Positions 49,693 through 62,600 of a DNA stretch of 64,000 bases are shown here, piece by piece. Origin of the DNA: Brachyhypopomus gauderio. Taxonomy: Eukaryota; Chordata; Actinopteri; Gymnotiformes; Hypopomidae. Where the stretch lies: NCBI RefSeq assembly GCF_052324685.1, contig NW_027506970.1, forward strand, positions 310,001 through 374,000, written 5' to 3'. A model generated the notes under the pieces. The model did no database searches. It was not told where the DNA came from and was given only the letters and a program-made list of their open reading frames with translations. Both the position numbers and the translations under genes were made by a program. Positions within the stretch are counted from its first letter, which is position 1. Every line of letters begins with the position of its first letter.

Positions 49693-50025
49693 CTGAAATA
49701 GCAAAAAAAAAATCATATTCATTAAATTTTTTGTACCTCATTGTAAAAAAGGCTAAACTCATAATTGTTTAGAATGTACATTTAATTTGTATGTTAGAAT
49801 TGATAAATTAGTCATTACAGACTGACATGACATCTATTTGATGGTCAAGTGCTTAAACATATCAACAAATGTCAGATTAAGTTGATAGGTATAACGCTGA
49901 CAAGTCATTTATGATGGAGAAGACAGAGTAAGCTAACGTTCGGGTTTCTAATCAAGTGATTCCCAGGTGTTGCAAATTTGCAAGTAACAAGCATTAAATT
50001 ACATCACAGCTGTGAAGACTTAGAC

Positions 50026-50320
50026 CTTTTCCCTTGCAAATGCTGGTTGTGGACTTCCCAGAGCTCCTTAGTTGGTCTGCAAGTTTGTTCTGGTTCATTT
50101 TTGTCAGAATGTGTACCATCATTTCTAAAGCGCCTGTTTCACTGTAGCTTTCACACATGGTGTCCACGATACTTTCAGAGCTTGTGCTTTCCAGGCGAGC
50201 CTTGGGTATGGGAGGAAAGTCTGGAAGCTGAGTGTGCTGAAGATGCCACCGAAACCTCTTCAGGTCCTTACTGAGCAGCTCCTCTAAAGTTCTGAGCAGG
50301 AGCTCAGGAATGGACACCAT
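50026..50320 (-). CDS. NLR gene: N-terminal PYRIN domain exon
   Basis: From the Met at 50,320 the peptide reads MVSIPELLLRTLEELLSKDL, then KRFRWHLQHTQLPDFPPIPK and MCESYSETGALEMMVHILTK, a six-helix pyrin domain. In the family PYD recruits ASC-type adaptors for inflammasome signalling. The frame is open further upstream to 50,434, but the domain starts here. The 3' splice boundary (GTCTAAG) is weak and uncertain. It lies 330 bp 5' of the FISNA-NACHT exon in the same orientation, giving a PYD-FISNA-NACHT-LRR order. Confidence 0.82.
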
Positions 50321-50434
50321 CCTGGACAGCACCAAACGCAGGAAGAAAATGGGAGTTATGCACAGCACATGTTTAACGCACCTACAGTCAGGGTCCAAAA
50401 GAATGCTCACACACACCTCACACACACGCTCCAA

Positions 50435-52458
50435 TTCACCTGCTTCGGTTCCAAAAGGATTTCTTAATCAGAGGTGTTAAAGAATGAACAGTAAACTGTG
50501 GAATGCTGCGGCCCCCTGTGGCACCACTGCAGGTGAGCTGTGAGAGGAAGCTTCTCTCTGATGCTGTCAACCTGTTCCTGTAGATCTGCAGACTGTTTTT
50601 TAAGAGTTGAAATATGAAGGGTATGAGTGGGAGCAGTGCTTGGATGTGGGTGTGAGAGTGAATGCGTACTATAATTTTAAAAAGGTACATGAATATCAGG
50701 AAATGGACAAAACTTTACTAGATAAATCAGTAGGTGATGTTATGGAAATATGCAGTCCTGATTCTGCACCTTCTTTGATGTTTTAAAGAGTTTTGAATTT
50801 TATCTGCTTGCAGTGTTATCAGGGGCTGTTTGTGGTGTTAGTGGAGAGTGTTTTGCAGTGTTTACATTGTGCACATATCAAAGCTCTTTGCAAACTTTAC
50901 TGTGGTTTGGGCTTCCTGTGGTTCATCATTCTCTTATGACATGTCTCTTCATGTTTCTTGTAAAATCCTCATAGAGAGTTCAGTTTGTGATTTGAACACA
51001 GGGGGTCTCAAATTGTTACTGATTCTAAATGAAATTCTCATTGGCTGAATGTCAGGCAATTATAAACTAGTTTGTGACTTCTCTCCTAGACGTGTTGTTA
51101 CTAAATGTGCCTCTTTGTTGAGATTAATTAATGTGATGTTGCCCTGTATATAATAGGTGTTATCACCTGGGAACATTGTTAAACAGGACATTTCAGCCAG
51201 AGATGCTTCATCAAGCAAAGCTGCACAGTTCTTGGACCTCTGTCCAAAACCTAGTTTTTACTACACTTCCATTTTTCTACTCCATCTTTAACTATAGTAC
51301 ATTGTTATTAGTCCAAGTCAACTTTAAAGTCCCTTTTGAATACTGCCATGCAGAGTGTGCAAAAAATTGTAAAAACAATATTTAAAAATCTTTTTACTTG
51401 ACCACCCATAGTGTTGCAGTGGATAAAAAATAATGTTATTATGGATGACAGCATGACTTACCTGTATCTGTTATACCCAGATCAGCAGGAACCTTTGAAA
51501 CAGTCAATGTTGCTCCTGGCTTGCATGTGTGCAAGTGTGCAGGTTTGTAAGGTTGGTCATGAAGACCTGATGACAGCCACAAAGACCTCATGTGATGTAG
51601 TTTCCCTTTCACCACAGCTAAAGGAAGCTGCTGCTGCTTTCTGTTGTGGATGTAAACGATCACTTCAGATGATGTGAAAAGATGCCCCTGTGCCTGCCTT
51701 CATGTGTTTTTCTTTACATTTGCTGTATTTCTTATGACGTTGATTACAGCTCAGTGGTTTGTGCATGTTGTAAGTGACTCTGCCCATGACACAAGTAAAC
51801 ACCAACCCAGCCATATGACTTTCTGTGACATATAAACCAGTTGTTGAATTAAATTCTCACAATTTTCTACTTTCTGTAAACCTGGGGATAATGCTTTCCT
51901 TTTACATATGAAAACAGTAAATATGTACTATGTGTTACATCAAGTAAATGCTCCAGTACAGTATATGGGTATATGGGTGAATGGGACATTGTGGCGAGGT
52001 CTACTTGTGTGTACCAGGTCTACTGCCATCTTCTGGTGAAATATAAAATAGCAGGTATTTTATTTTTTTATTATTTTATTTAGAAAATAGCGGGTGCTGG
52101 CGGGCTGCATATTACTGATTTTATGGCACCGGCTGCGGTATGGTGGAAGCTTGAACGCTGGACATATTTGGCCCGTGGCCCGACTTTGGACATGTCTGGT
52201 ATACAGTATATCAATGTAGTTCAACATGGCTTACCTGTAGGTGGCAGTATATACATTAATACCACTATTACCCTGTTTCATGATGTTTTCATATTTAAGA
52301 AGTTCATATACAGATTTTCTGTCCTCTTGATAACCTACAGCTTCCTTAGAAACATTCACTGTTAGAAATAACTAAATAGAATATTAATTGCAGTTACAAT
52401 CTAATCATATTCGCTAAAGTTTGCACATTGCATGGGTAGCATGTTGACGGGTTATGAA
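50435..52458. other. Intergenic, no gene recognised
   Basis: Only short open frames without family features. No transposon boundaries identified. Confidence 0.5.
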
Positions 52459-53492
52459 CAGAGGTGGGTAGAGTATTCAACAATTTTACTCAAGTAAAAG
52501 TACTGTTACTTGAACCAAATGTTACTCAAGTAAAGGTAAAAGTATGCATCCAAAAATTTACTTGAGTAAAAGTAAAAAAGTACTTTGATTAAAAGCTACT
52601 CAAGTAGTGAGTAAATGCATGAGTACTGTCTCGTGTCAATAAATTACATCATGGGAAATTGAATTACTGGAAACAATGACTTAATGATAACAAAAAGAAT
52701 GTATTATAAATAAATATAATATATAAAAAAAAATATTATAAATAATATGTATTTTTGTTTGTTCCTAATTATTAGACCTGTGTAACTTTAATGTGTTCCA
52801 CAAAGGCACTAACTGATGAGACTGTCAGCCAATACGTGTAGCTACAAATTGACGCCAACTGAATCAATTTGTAGCAAACTTAGTCATCATATATTGCTAG
52901 TGTGTACACTCGGAGTGTGAACTGGTTTTTAGTATTGCACTGCGTTACATTTAATAATTACATCATACAAGCGTTATGCCTCAGAGATATAGCATTACAC
53001 AAAATTATACATTCGGCAAACTTATCACATCGTGTTTCCTCAAATTTGATGTCGAGTTCTTGTAGGCTGAAATGTCCACACATTTGGCAGACACAACTTT
53101 ACACGTTTGTAATGTGAACATTGGCTGTATGAGGTCAGGGATGCTCGGGAGGTTTTTCTGTCACCATACTGTCTTGCTACTGTGGAGAAAGTTTGCGTAT
53201 GTGATCACGTGACTGACCGGCTTCATTTGATTGGTCACTCATACTCCGGTGCGGAGACGTTGGTCAGTCTTCTCACTGAAAAGACGAATTATTTACAAAA
53301 CGAAAGTAACGGTAGCGCGCGGCACAAATCCGATTGTAACGGAGCAAAAGTCGCGTTTTTCTCAGCACATATTTACTCAAGTAAAAGTAGAAGTCGTTCA
53401 TATTAAAACTACTCTTACAAGCACATTTTTGTCCAAAAAGCTACTTGAGTAAATGTAACAGAGTAAATGTAACGCGTTCCTACCCACCTCTG
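52459..53492. mobile_element. Non-autonomous hAT element, 1034 bp
   Basis: Ends CAGAGGTGGGTAGAGTA and TACCCACCTCTG, with repeated ACTTGAGTAAA/TTACTCAAGTAA subterminal motifs. The exact 8-bp duplication GTTATGAA flanks it (52451-52458 and 53493-53500). Confidence 0.95.
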
Positions 53493-53502
53493 GTTATGAA
53501 TC

Positions 53503-53730
53503 AGAATCACTTTATTTCGCCAAGTATGTGGCACATACAAGGAATTTGTCTTGGTGTTGGCCCACAAGTAAGACTTGACACATACTAGACGACAAGACAA
53601 CACACAGACTATACAAGAGATATATACAGAATAGATATGTAATAAATATGCTATGAACAGTTGTACAGTTGTATTTACAGTAATTAACAGTAAAATTCCA
53701 AGGGGTGGTATAATATATTGCACAAATGCT
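53503..53730 (-). mobile_element. LINE 3'-tail type dispersed repeat
   Basis: Contains AATCACTTTATTTCGCCAAG and AAGGAATTTGTCTTGGTG, the signature of a high-copy fish repeat related to L2-like LINE tails. Family name not certain. Confidence 0.5.
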
Positions 53731-54071
53731 GTTTGACCGAAAATGTCATCATGTCCATTGAGTGCTGTCGATTCGCGGGGTTTTAATCACATTATTTAAT
53801 GGTGGTTTATTTTCAAAACGCCCAATCTTAACGTCTTCACGTTCTCTCATGTATCGTCCTGGAATTACTGTAATACAAGAGAACTGTTCAGTCAGACAGT
53901 TATTTGTTGTTAAACGAAGTAGTTACACTTTCAAGCATTTCCAAGTACTTTAGCCTAAATTCCAGCACTTTCAAACCTGAAACACAAAGCAACATTAAAA
54001 TTCGTCAAGTAAATGTTCATTCCCCTGTTTTTGAGGAGTGTTTCTTTATACTACCACATATCGTTTCAGAG

Positions 54072-54428
54072 TATGGGAGGTATTTCCTGCCAATAATAAA
54101 ACTAAAATGAAAACACTAAAATGAAAATGAAAATACCGTTTTGCCATTTCTTTTTCCATACATGTGTGAAAATATTATGACAAAATTAAAAATAAAATGA
54201 AATCACTTAATTTGCAATTTAATTTTTCACTCGAGCACAGGTCATATGTGACAAATATAAAATGAAAATTAAAAAGGAGGATTGGCGCTACCTGCTGGTG
54301 ATTTTCTTTTTCATTTTCCACTTTTCATTTTCTTTTTCCACTTTTCATTTTCGTTTTCAACTTCACCAGCATGCAAATACATGTAAATGAACAGTAGGTG
54401 GAGCTACAACTACAGTACCTCCCGTGAA
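54072..54428. repeat. Snap-back A/T-rich segment, possible transposon end
   Basis: Starts TATGGGAGGTATTTCCTG, and an inverted, weaker match (TACCTCCCGTG) lies at 54,414. The interior has ATTTTCATTTT-type runs on opposite strands and an inverted CTGGTGA/TCACCAG pair. It lies just upstream of integrase-like remnants and could be the left terminus of the integrase-bearing element. Evidence is weak. Confidence 0.35.
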
Positions 54429-54453
54429 ATCCAGAGAGGGCAGCACACAGCGA

Positions 54454-54740
54454 CATGGCTGACGTTTTACTAGAAACGGCAAATGAGATTGTGAGGTTGG
54501 CGAATTGCCAGATTATATATTGCTTAGATGTGAAGTAATCTTGCAGGTTAATAGTGTTGTATGTCGAAATATATGTGAAGTGGTAGAACGCTTAGGGTCT
54601 GGATCGGGGACCATGGAAAACCGCCCAGTGCGAGGTCGGCCTAGGTTGGACGTTGCCGCAGAGACAACGCTGAAGTTGGTTACTTATTCGCAGTTTCAGA
54701 TTCGTTTGGCTACTTATTCGCAGCTCCTTATTCGGTTCAC
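54454..54740 (+). pseudogene. Decayed 5' remnant of an integrase-family gene
   Basis: An ATG at 54,454 opens MADVLLETANEIVRLANC before a stop. After an acceptor-like TAATCTTGCAG, another stretch reads VCRNICEVVERLGSG and PVRGRPRLDV. The GRPR motif after an N-terminal helix resembles the GPGRPAF motif of the intact integrase downstream. I read this as a truncated relative or ancestral 5' part. Confidence 0.4.
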
Positions 54741-55425
54741 GATGCGTGTTTACTGCGCACTTTGTTTAAAAGAGATAGATTAAACAAACGAGCATAGGAG
54801 GCTAGGAGCATACATTAAGAGGTTATTGTTTCCCATACTGATTTTGTGAATGTAGAAAAAAATATTAAAATATAAGGAAAGCATTCCTTTTTGTAAAATG
54901 GTTTATATTTCAAGTCGTTACAATTGTATGTAATTTGTACATGATTATGGAATTCGTCAGCATTTCTAACGTAAGGAAACATATTCTTAGATTTGAAAAC
55001 TAAAAACACAGAAATGCTGTTCTAGAACACAAATCAATCGGAAGAAGATATACAAGCACACAACATGGTATATTGAGCAGTGAACGAATTTACAGGGGAA
55101 GGTTCAGTATGGAGGGTTATTTGTGACAATATTATATAAATAAATGAACAAAGAAATAATTGTTTAAAACGTTAAATAAATATTTAAAATGAGATTTAAT
55201 TAATTAAATTATTTAAATATGGAAAGGAAGCATAAATAATTTTATGTAATTAAATTCATCGTTAGTTGATTGTGATATTTGTATTTCATTAATTGTTTAA
55301 CTTAAATAATTTAATTAATTATTTCATTATTTATTTCATTATTTCAAGCGCGTCGTCGAACCATGAAATAATTAAATCTGTCAACATCAGCCATCAAACT
55401 CAGTGGGCGGGCCTAACTCCGATCG
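54741..55425. other. AT-rich upstream region of the integrase gene
   Basis: Very AT-rich, with TTAATTAATTAA-type stretches at 55,190-55,370. A promoter could lie here, but no clear motif was identified. Confidence 0.4.
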
Positions 55426-58400
55426 ATGCAGGTTGATTGCTCTGGCCTGTGTGAGTGTTTTCTCAGCATGGTGGCTCTCGACATGGATCTGCAGGACATT
55501 TCTCAGGAGTTCGTTAGAACTATCTTACAGCTAGCGGAGGAAATTGAATCAGGGGCTGCAGCCCCAGACTCTGTCACTGATCAAATACACGACTTTATAG
55601 AAGTGTTAGGGCTGCTTTCTGCTCTCTCTCACCAAAATATAGACTACAGGGTAACTGCAAACTTTGAAGAAGTGCTCCAGCGCTTCTCCATCCAACCACA
55701 GCAAACTACAGCAGGCCCAGGTCGCCCAGCCTTTCACATCCCCAGCGGAATGCTGGAGCACCATGTTCTCTGTGGAGTAACAGCTCCTGAAATCGCAGAT
55801 ATGTATGGAGTGTCTGAGAGGACCATCAGGAGACACATGGAACAGAACGGAATACGGTGGGTAACCAATCATTTGTTCCATATAAATTTCCCTAATTTCC
55901 CTAATGTAGCATCATCTAGTTCAGGTATCACCAAATGGCGGACCGCGGTCCGGATCCGGACCCGAACGCCGTCCTGTCCGGACCCAATCACATTCCTGAT
56001 TAACTGGATACGGACCCAAATGCGGAAATTTAACGGGAGACTATATTTTAAACCGGAGAATTTATTTTCAGACGAGTGTTACGTTCACCACCCATTTGAG
56101 TGTTACGTTCACCACCGCCCCCCCCCCCCCCCCCCGCTCAACAACTTTCGTTCGCCACCGCGGACCCGGACCTAAGGTCTGAGCTATCTGCCAAAAATGG
56201 ACCGCGGAAAGATTTAATTGATTACCCCTGATCTAGTTCTAACTAAAGTACTGAAAGTACTAGCTAGGTCAGTGTAACGTTTGTCAGTGTAACGTATATT
56301 TTTGCACCCAATTTTCTCAAACGGTCAGAAAACTGAACTGATAAACGTTACACTGACCTTACTACTATATGAAAACAGTTTATCATGGCTTTAATATACT
56401 AAAACATTGAGCTATGAACACCAAACTTAACTTGTTTATTACTCTTCATTCATACTGTCTACTGCTGTAAAGATGAACATGTACAATTGTAAAGTATATT
56501 GTATAGAGATATCCCTTTCCCATCATATATGACTTTGCTCAATGCTTTTGTTTGCTGCAGAAAGACAGACCTCTATTCACCACTCACTAATGAAGAGCTG
56601 GACTACATTGTAACTGATGTCCACAGAAGCCACCCAAACACGGGCTACAAGCTAATGCATGGTCTTCTGAAAGCCAGAGGTATACGTGTTCCAAGTAAGT
56701 GTGTAGAGAGACATTGTATTGGATGGGATTTAATGCTATCTAGCTGTGTAAAGAATGAAGAGAGCACTGCAATGGTTTTAATGTTCTGGCTGATATATAC
56801 AGCTGTTTAGAGAATGAAGAGAGCGCTGTGTGTGAAAGACTGCCCTGCCAAAAATCCAGCTCACGCCCAGCTTGTCATCCACAAAAACATAGCCTATGCT
56901 GGTAAAGAGCTAGTTTTTTATTGGGTGTCCAGCTGGACGTGGGCTGGATTTTTTTTTTTAGAAGGGTAGTGGCGAGCAAGCCAAGGTGCATGAAAGCTGT
57001 GATTAAATATCAGGGTTATTCCACCAAATATTGATTAGTGAACTCATCCAAAGTTAAAACATTACTATTGTTATTTCTAAATGAATATGAACTTGTTTTC
57101 TTTGCATTATTTGAGCTCTGAAAGTATTGCATCTTTTCCTTATTTTTATATTTCATATTTTCTGCAGAAAATGCTCTAAATGAAAATATTTTCATTTGGA
57201 ATTTTAGAGAAATATTGTCAGCAGTATATAGAATGAACCAATAATGTTCATTTTACTCACATACATCACTTGCAATGGTCTCTTAATTTTTTTCCAGAGT
57301 GGTATGTGTTTTTCAGCTATATTTCTTTTCAGTCTCAAGGTTGAGAGAGTCTTTTCGCAGAGTTGATGCAGAGGGTGTGTGCATGAGACGTCTACGGTTG
57401 CATACACTAAGACGACGGCAGTATTCTGTGCCTGGCCCAAATTACTTATGGCACATCGACGGTAACCATAAGCTCATAAGGTATCAGTAATACTGGCAGA
57501 AAGAAAAATCTATGTACAGATATGTGTACAACATTGTGAGTTAGCTAACCTGTTCACAATTGTCTCTTTCATACAGATGGAGGTTTGTGGTCCATGGAGG
57601 GGTGGATGGATTCAGTCGCTTGGTGGTTTACCTTACTGTGGCTGGCAATAACAGAGCAAACACAGTCTTACAGAGCTTTCTCACAGCTGTTGATGAGTAT
57701 GGATTGCCATCAAGGGTACGATCTGATAAAGGTGGGGAGAATGCAGACGTTGCAGAATTTATGATCAGGAGCAGAGGTACCAACAGAAATTCCCACATCA
57801 CCGGCAGAAGTGTTCATAATCAACGGTAAATTCACTTCCCTTACATTATAGTGTTAATTGATTGTACAAGAGAAGATATACAATCCAGGTTATGTCTTTC
57901 TTACAGAATAGAAAGGTTGTGGAGGGATGTTTATGAGCATGCTCTAGACCTCTTCTACCAGATCTTTGTCTCTTTGGAAGATCAGTCAGCACTTCACCCT
58001 GACAATGAACTCTATCTATTTGCCTTGCATTGGATCTTCCTACCACAAATACAGAGGCATCTCAAGTCTTTCAGAGATGCTTGGAACTTCCATGGCCTTA
58101 GAACTGAAAGGGGTCAGTCACCAGAACAACTCTGGAGAAGATACAGAGAGCAAACTCCCACAGAGGACTTAACCGAGGTATGTATTCATTGAGAAGTCAA
58201 TATTTTAATGTAATTAAACATTCTGCATGCGTGCATTTCAAACATTTGCTTATATTTTTTACTGAAAAACTAGCTGGTTTGTTACTGCAACAGTAGGTAT
58301 TATACACTGACTGGTCATTAAGTACGTTATCTTTGCTTCTACGATGAGCATTGGGTACTGTAAGAAGTCACTAGTCTATTATGATAATATATTTCATAGG

Positions 58401-58600
58401 TTAATGAAGACTATGGGATTGACTGGAATGGGCCTCACACCCTTCTTGACAACACTGTATCTGTTCCGGAGATCCAGCTGCGCCGTGAGCTCACCGATGA
58501 TGAACTTGCTTCTTTGCCAGTTCCAGGGGGGCCTTTGGATCGCACAATTGGCATGTACTTGGAGACTGTTCAGATTTTGTCAAGAATCATAGGAGACTGA
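55426..58600 (+). CDS. rve-type DDE integrase/transposase, six exons, intact
   Basis: Exons: 55426-55856, 56561-56694, 57333-57480, 57577-57825, 57907-58177 and 58400-58600. They total 1434 nt, and every junction phase (2, 1, 2, 2, 0) matches, giving 477 residues plus TGA. A later Met, before VALDMDLQD, could also start it. Domains: N-terminal helices; a GPGRPAF hinge; an HTH with [19 protein letters not shown] at about residues 120-140; a linker ([26 protein letters not shown]). The RNase H-like core follows. Catalytic Asp at 57458-57460 in [11 protein letters not shown], Asp at 57725-57727 in [10 protein letters not shown] and Glu at 57911-57913 in [10 protein letters not shown] give D-56-D-34-E spacing. 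It resembles the eukaryotic IS3-like (IS3EU) transposases or the related animal rve-domain family; this assignment is from memory. A closed frame with all three acids suggests recent function. AATAAA begins right after the stop. Confidence 0.92.
55922..56230. mobile_element. hAT MITE in integrase intron 1, 309 bp
   Basis: Ends CAGGTATCACCAAATGG and TTGATTACCCCTG are flanked by the exact duplication ATCTAGTT (55914-55921 and 56231-56238). It contains a poly-C run and GCTCAACAACTTTCGTTCG. It inserted within intron 1 and left the splice sites intact; the first exon's open frame runs into it only because that frame has no stop. Confidence 0.92.
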
Positions 58601-59668
58601 AATAAATTGCATATAATTTATTCTTGTAGCATATCTAGACAAACATGCATTGGATTTTCAACAACAGTTAATGAAAAGCAAAAAATAAACACTTTGTTTT
58701 AACAGCATGAATTTGACATAATTCTTTGTTTTCTGGAACTAAAATAAACTGTGTTGTTAAACAGCCCTATCCTGTTTGTCCATTTTATTACAGAATAAAA
58801 TAGTGAAGCTAAACATGAGTTAAACTCTTCCCTTTGCAAGCCTCTTTCAAACATGAGGTGAAAAAAAAACTTAATCTTGTTGGTACAGACTTATCAATTT
58901 GATCTGAGCAACATCACCAGGTGCACAAAATGTGCCATGAACTAAGGTCTGGAACAAATGACCAAAGTTTGGTCCAACGTAATGAGGTTGTCTTCGGCCA
59001 GAACAACTGAACCATGGTTAAGTTCATCTGCAGTGTGAAAACACAGATGTTTTAACCTTTTGGACTAATCAGATGAAGTTGAGACATGATATTGTAATGC
59101 ATTCAATAACAGCAGAAGAAAAAGAACTGTGTTGTGCCGTTATCACCCACATCCACATACCACCCCCCCTTTTTTAGGAACAGAAATAAAAGTAATTAGA
59201 GGGGATTGCACTACCCTGAATCTGCTGCAGGATAGGCCTACAGTTGGATTCAGTACAACACCTGGAAAGATAACACTGCTCAACTGCTAACATTCTACAT
59301 GTCAATCGGTGTTGAGTACAGAGCGACTCTGCTCACCTAGGTGATGATGGCAGGATGTAGTAAAATTGTTTAGTGCGCTCAGTCACTAAACTGCAGTGTG
59401 AAATGAAAAGTAACTGGACTAAATACAGTATACAATGTCACAAATAACTGTGGTTTGAACTTCAGACTTGTGTCCAATCTTATTCAAAAAGACTGGTGTG
59501 GCTGCAGGTTTGAAACAACGTGCAGCACACTGGGTTTCATGTATAATCAATAAGTCACTCTTCAAACAACTGATTACCTGAGCTTGTGACTGGCTGGAAT
59601 GAAAATCTGCAGTCACACTGGCCTTTTGCAGACAAGATTGGACAACCCTGATCTAAGGGAAAGTTGTG
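58601..59668. other. Spacer between convergent integrase and HECT genes
   Basis: About 1.07 kb separates the two stop codons. AATAAA at 58,601 serves the integrase; further A-rich signals follow at 58,682 and 58,740. No exon is supported on either strand. Confidence 0.6.
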
Positions 59669-62600
59669 TTAAACTAGTCCAAATCCAGTGTGTGTGCTAT
59701 TTATGGAAGCCATAAAGGCAGCCTCAAAGTCTGTGTAGGACTTAAAATGAACTGGCAGCTTCAAAGTTTCAAAGCATGTGGTGGATGTAGGAAAGGATCC
59801 TCTGGACAGCTCCACTTTGAGTTCACATGGCAGCACCTCCCACCCCACCCAGAACTTTAGCAGCTCGGCCAGTTTCCTTGGTGAAGCTAAAAGTCAACGA
59901 ACACAGAATATTAGAATAAGGATTTTTTCATCAGAAACAACTGTACTGCAAACATTCCATTCCATTGTTTGCATACATATGTATGCATTTTCTGTAAAAC
60001 TGCATACTGTACCTGTGATAAGGACAACAGAGTAGTATTAACACAACCGTACCTGTTTCTATGAACAGGCGCAGAAAACCAGTAATGCGACATGTGGTCT
60101 CAACATCAAATTCATCATCATCATCACTGTCCTCAACAGGCCAAATTATTTTGTCAAGGAGCATCTGAGGGGTGAAAACATTCAACAATGTTAATTAGTT
60201 GCATAAATGCACATTTACATAGATCACGGGACATATAGATTTGCATATTTTTACACAGGAAATTCTCCCAGTTGGTTACAAAACATACCGATTACAAGGT
60301 TTACAGATGACGAAAAATACTCGTGTGAACACAATCATGATATAAAACTGAGGAAAAATAAATCACCTGGGGAGTGTAGAGCGTTTCACCTGTTCTGGGG
60401 AAAACCAGCGAGACAACGTCGGGTCTAGATATCAGGAAGGGCCATACCATCACATCTTTCAGACCCTTCCTTAGCTGCTTTATTTGACGCTTGGTCCTTC
60501 CAATGACCTAAATGATATAGCCAACACAAATGAGAACTTTCTACCAGGAGAGGCACGGATAGAAATTGTCAAATTTAACTGTGTTAAATCATGTTTAAAA
60601 TGCTCAGTTTTTTAAAGTGATTTGGTGACAATTTGGTGTTTATATGTAATAGCTTGCCAATTTCCACCTCTCAACACTGAACATAAAAACAGTAATTTCA
60701 CTGAAAAAAATATGTCTCTAGTAGCGTGAACTTACAGCATGGACCAATAGTTTGTTCTGTAGCCATCTCCTATTTGTTTTTGTGACTGCTGGAAGATCCC
60801 ACGACATGGATAGATCTGAGACAGTGTCCTGTTGCTCCTGAGTAAGTTCTTCAGTTTCAAGCTAAAATTTAGATTATTATATAAAAGTTATTACACTAAG
60901 ACACAATTAAAAAAAGTACATGACAATTTTCAGAAATATTGGATATGCTTATGTGCTGTCTTCACTTATGGGCCTGATTCTCCCAAAGAACATAAGACAG
61001 TTAAAAATAACTACACTTATTTAACTGAATCACCTCTACATGACCAAACCACGTATTGTGTATTTCCAAGGACTGTCTAACAGTACTGTATTTTACTATA
61101 GATTAAAATGTAACATCACACACACACACCCTTTGAACACAGTTCTTAAATAGCATTACACTTAGGCATATATCTTGTGAACAAGCCCAGTAATCTATCC
61201 TACAAAATGTTTAAGAACAAATTAATAACGGCATTGATGATTATTATAGATATTAATAAAGTAAAACAAAGTGATTACTAATCAGCACAGAGCTCTTTCA
61301 TTAACCCTTCTTCATTCTGAAGTTGTGCACCATAGGCATGCCACTGACCCAAGGAAATACTAAGTGTAAATAGCACCCAATATGTGTCATATTTTGAATC
61401 CATAAAAATGCACTATGAAATGCAGAAACCAAAACCAAAAACCTTTACGCTTAACCCTTGTATGGTGTTCATTTTGTATCAAATGAAAAAAATACACTTA
61501 ATTATTTTTAAATCTCAGACTCATTGGCCTTGGCTAATTTTCTATGAAGAACATGTTGTATATCAAAACGCATTTTCAATGAACAAAATGTGAATGTGAA
61601 CTCAGTGTTTGCGGGTCCACCAAACCCACAAACACTGAGTAACAAAAATATCAGCACCACACAAGGGTTAAAACAGGCAATTTCATGTACCATTTCTATT
61701 ATGCTCCTGATGTGCAAATCGGGACAGTCTTCTGTGACAATTGTTGCCATTTCTGGGTCTCCATTGAACAACACATGGATTATAGCTGGACTTAATCCTG
61801 TCACACATGGGCCATCATGCAAGAAGGAATGACCCAACATCCTTCCAGCAACCTGGAAGAGATTGCTCTCAATAAGGGACTCTGATGTGGCTGGAACGAG
61901 GTGGTCAGGCTGACCCTCAAATAACAGCGTTCGACCTGTGCCACCTGTCAGTAATACAAAACAGGCCATTACAGTGGTATAAGTAACTTACTGACTCTCA
62001 TTTACACATGCTATAATATATGCTTTATACACACACCGAGATTTAGACTGAATCCAAACTGAAGTTTGGATATTATTGTTGTCAGAAAGTACCGCACCAC
62101 TCCTTGTCCAACAGCAGCATCCCCTGTCATAAAACAAAATATTTATTCAATAATTGAAATAAAAGTAGTGTCTAACAGATTTTTGTCTGTAGCTGTCATT
62201 TAAATTTTAACTCACTATATTACTAACCATCAAGGGCACATTGAAGAGGACATGCCCATTCACGTTGCTCTTTATAGAATGACAGAAGTGCACGCTCTCT
62301 GTCTTCCTCAGTGTCCCTTATATCCATCTTCAGTTTAAGTGGCCTTCCAGATGCATGTTCCCCAAGTAAGCTCTCCTTGAAAACTTTGGAGGCTTGAACT
62401 GGATTTTCAATAAGTCCCCATTCTACACACACAAAAAATATGTGCACAACACAAGATCCATAAATGTTATACCATTTTGAAAATCATTACAAACAAATCA
62501 AAACTATATGGCTACTCTGCTGTGTGAATACAAACCACGATCTGCTGCTCTGTGCTCAAACTCTTCACTGTCAGCCACAACTACTGCACTTGCAACCGAT

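Noticed and set aside
54066-54432. A 6-bp target duplication (TCAGAG/CCAGAG) defining a complete small element.
   Set aside because: Only 5 of 6 bases match and the inverted ends agree over a few bases; too weak to call boundaries.
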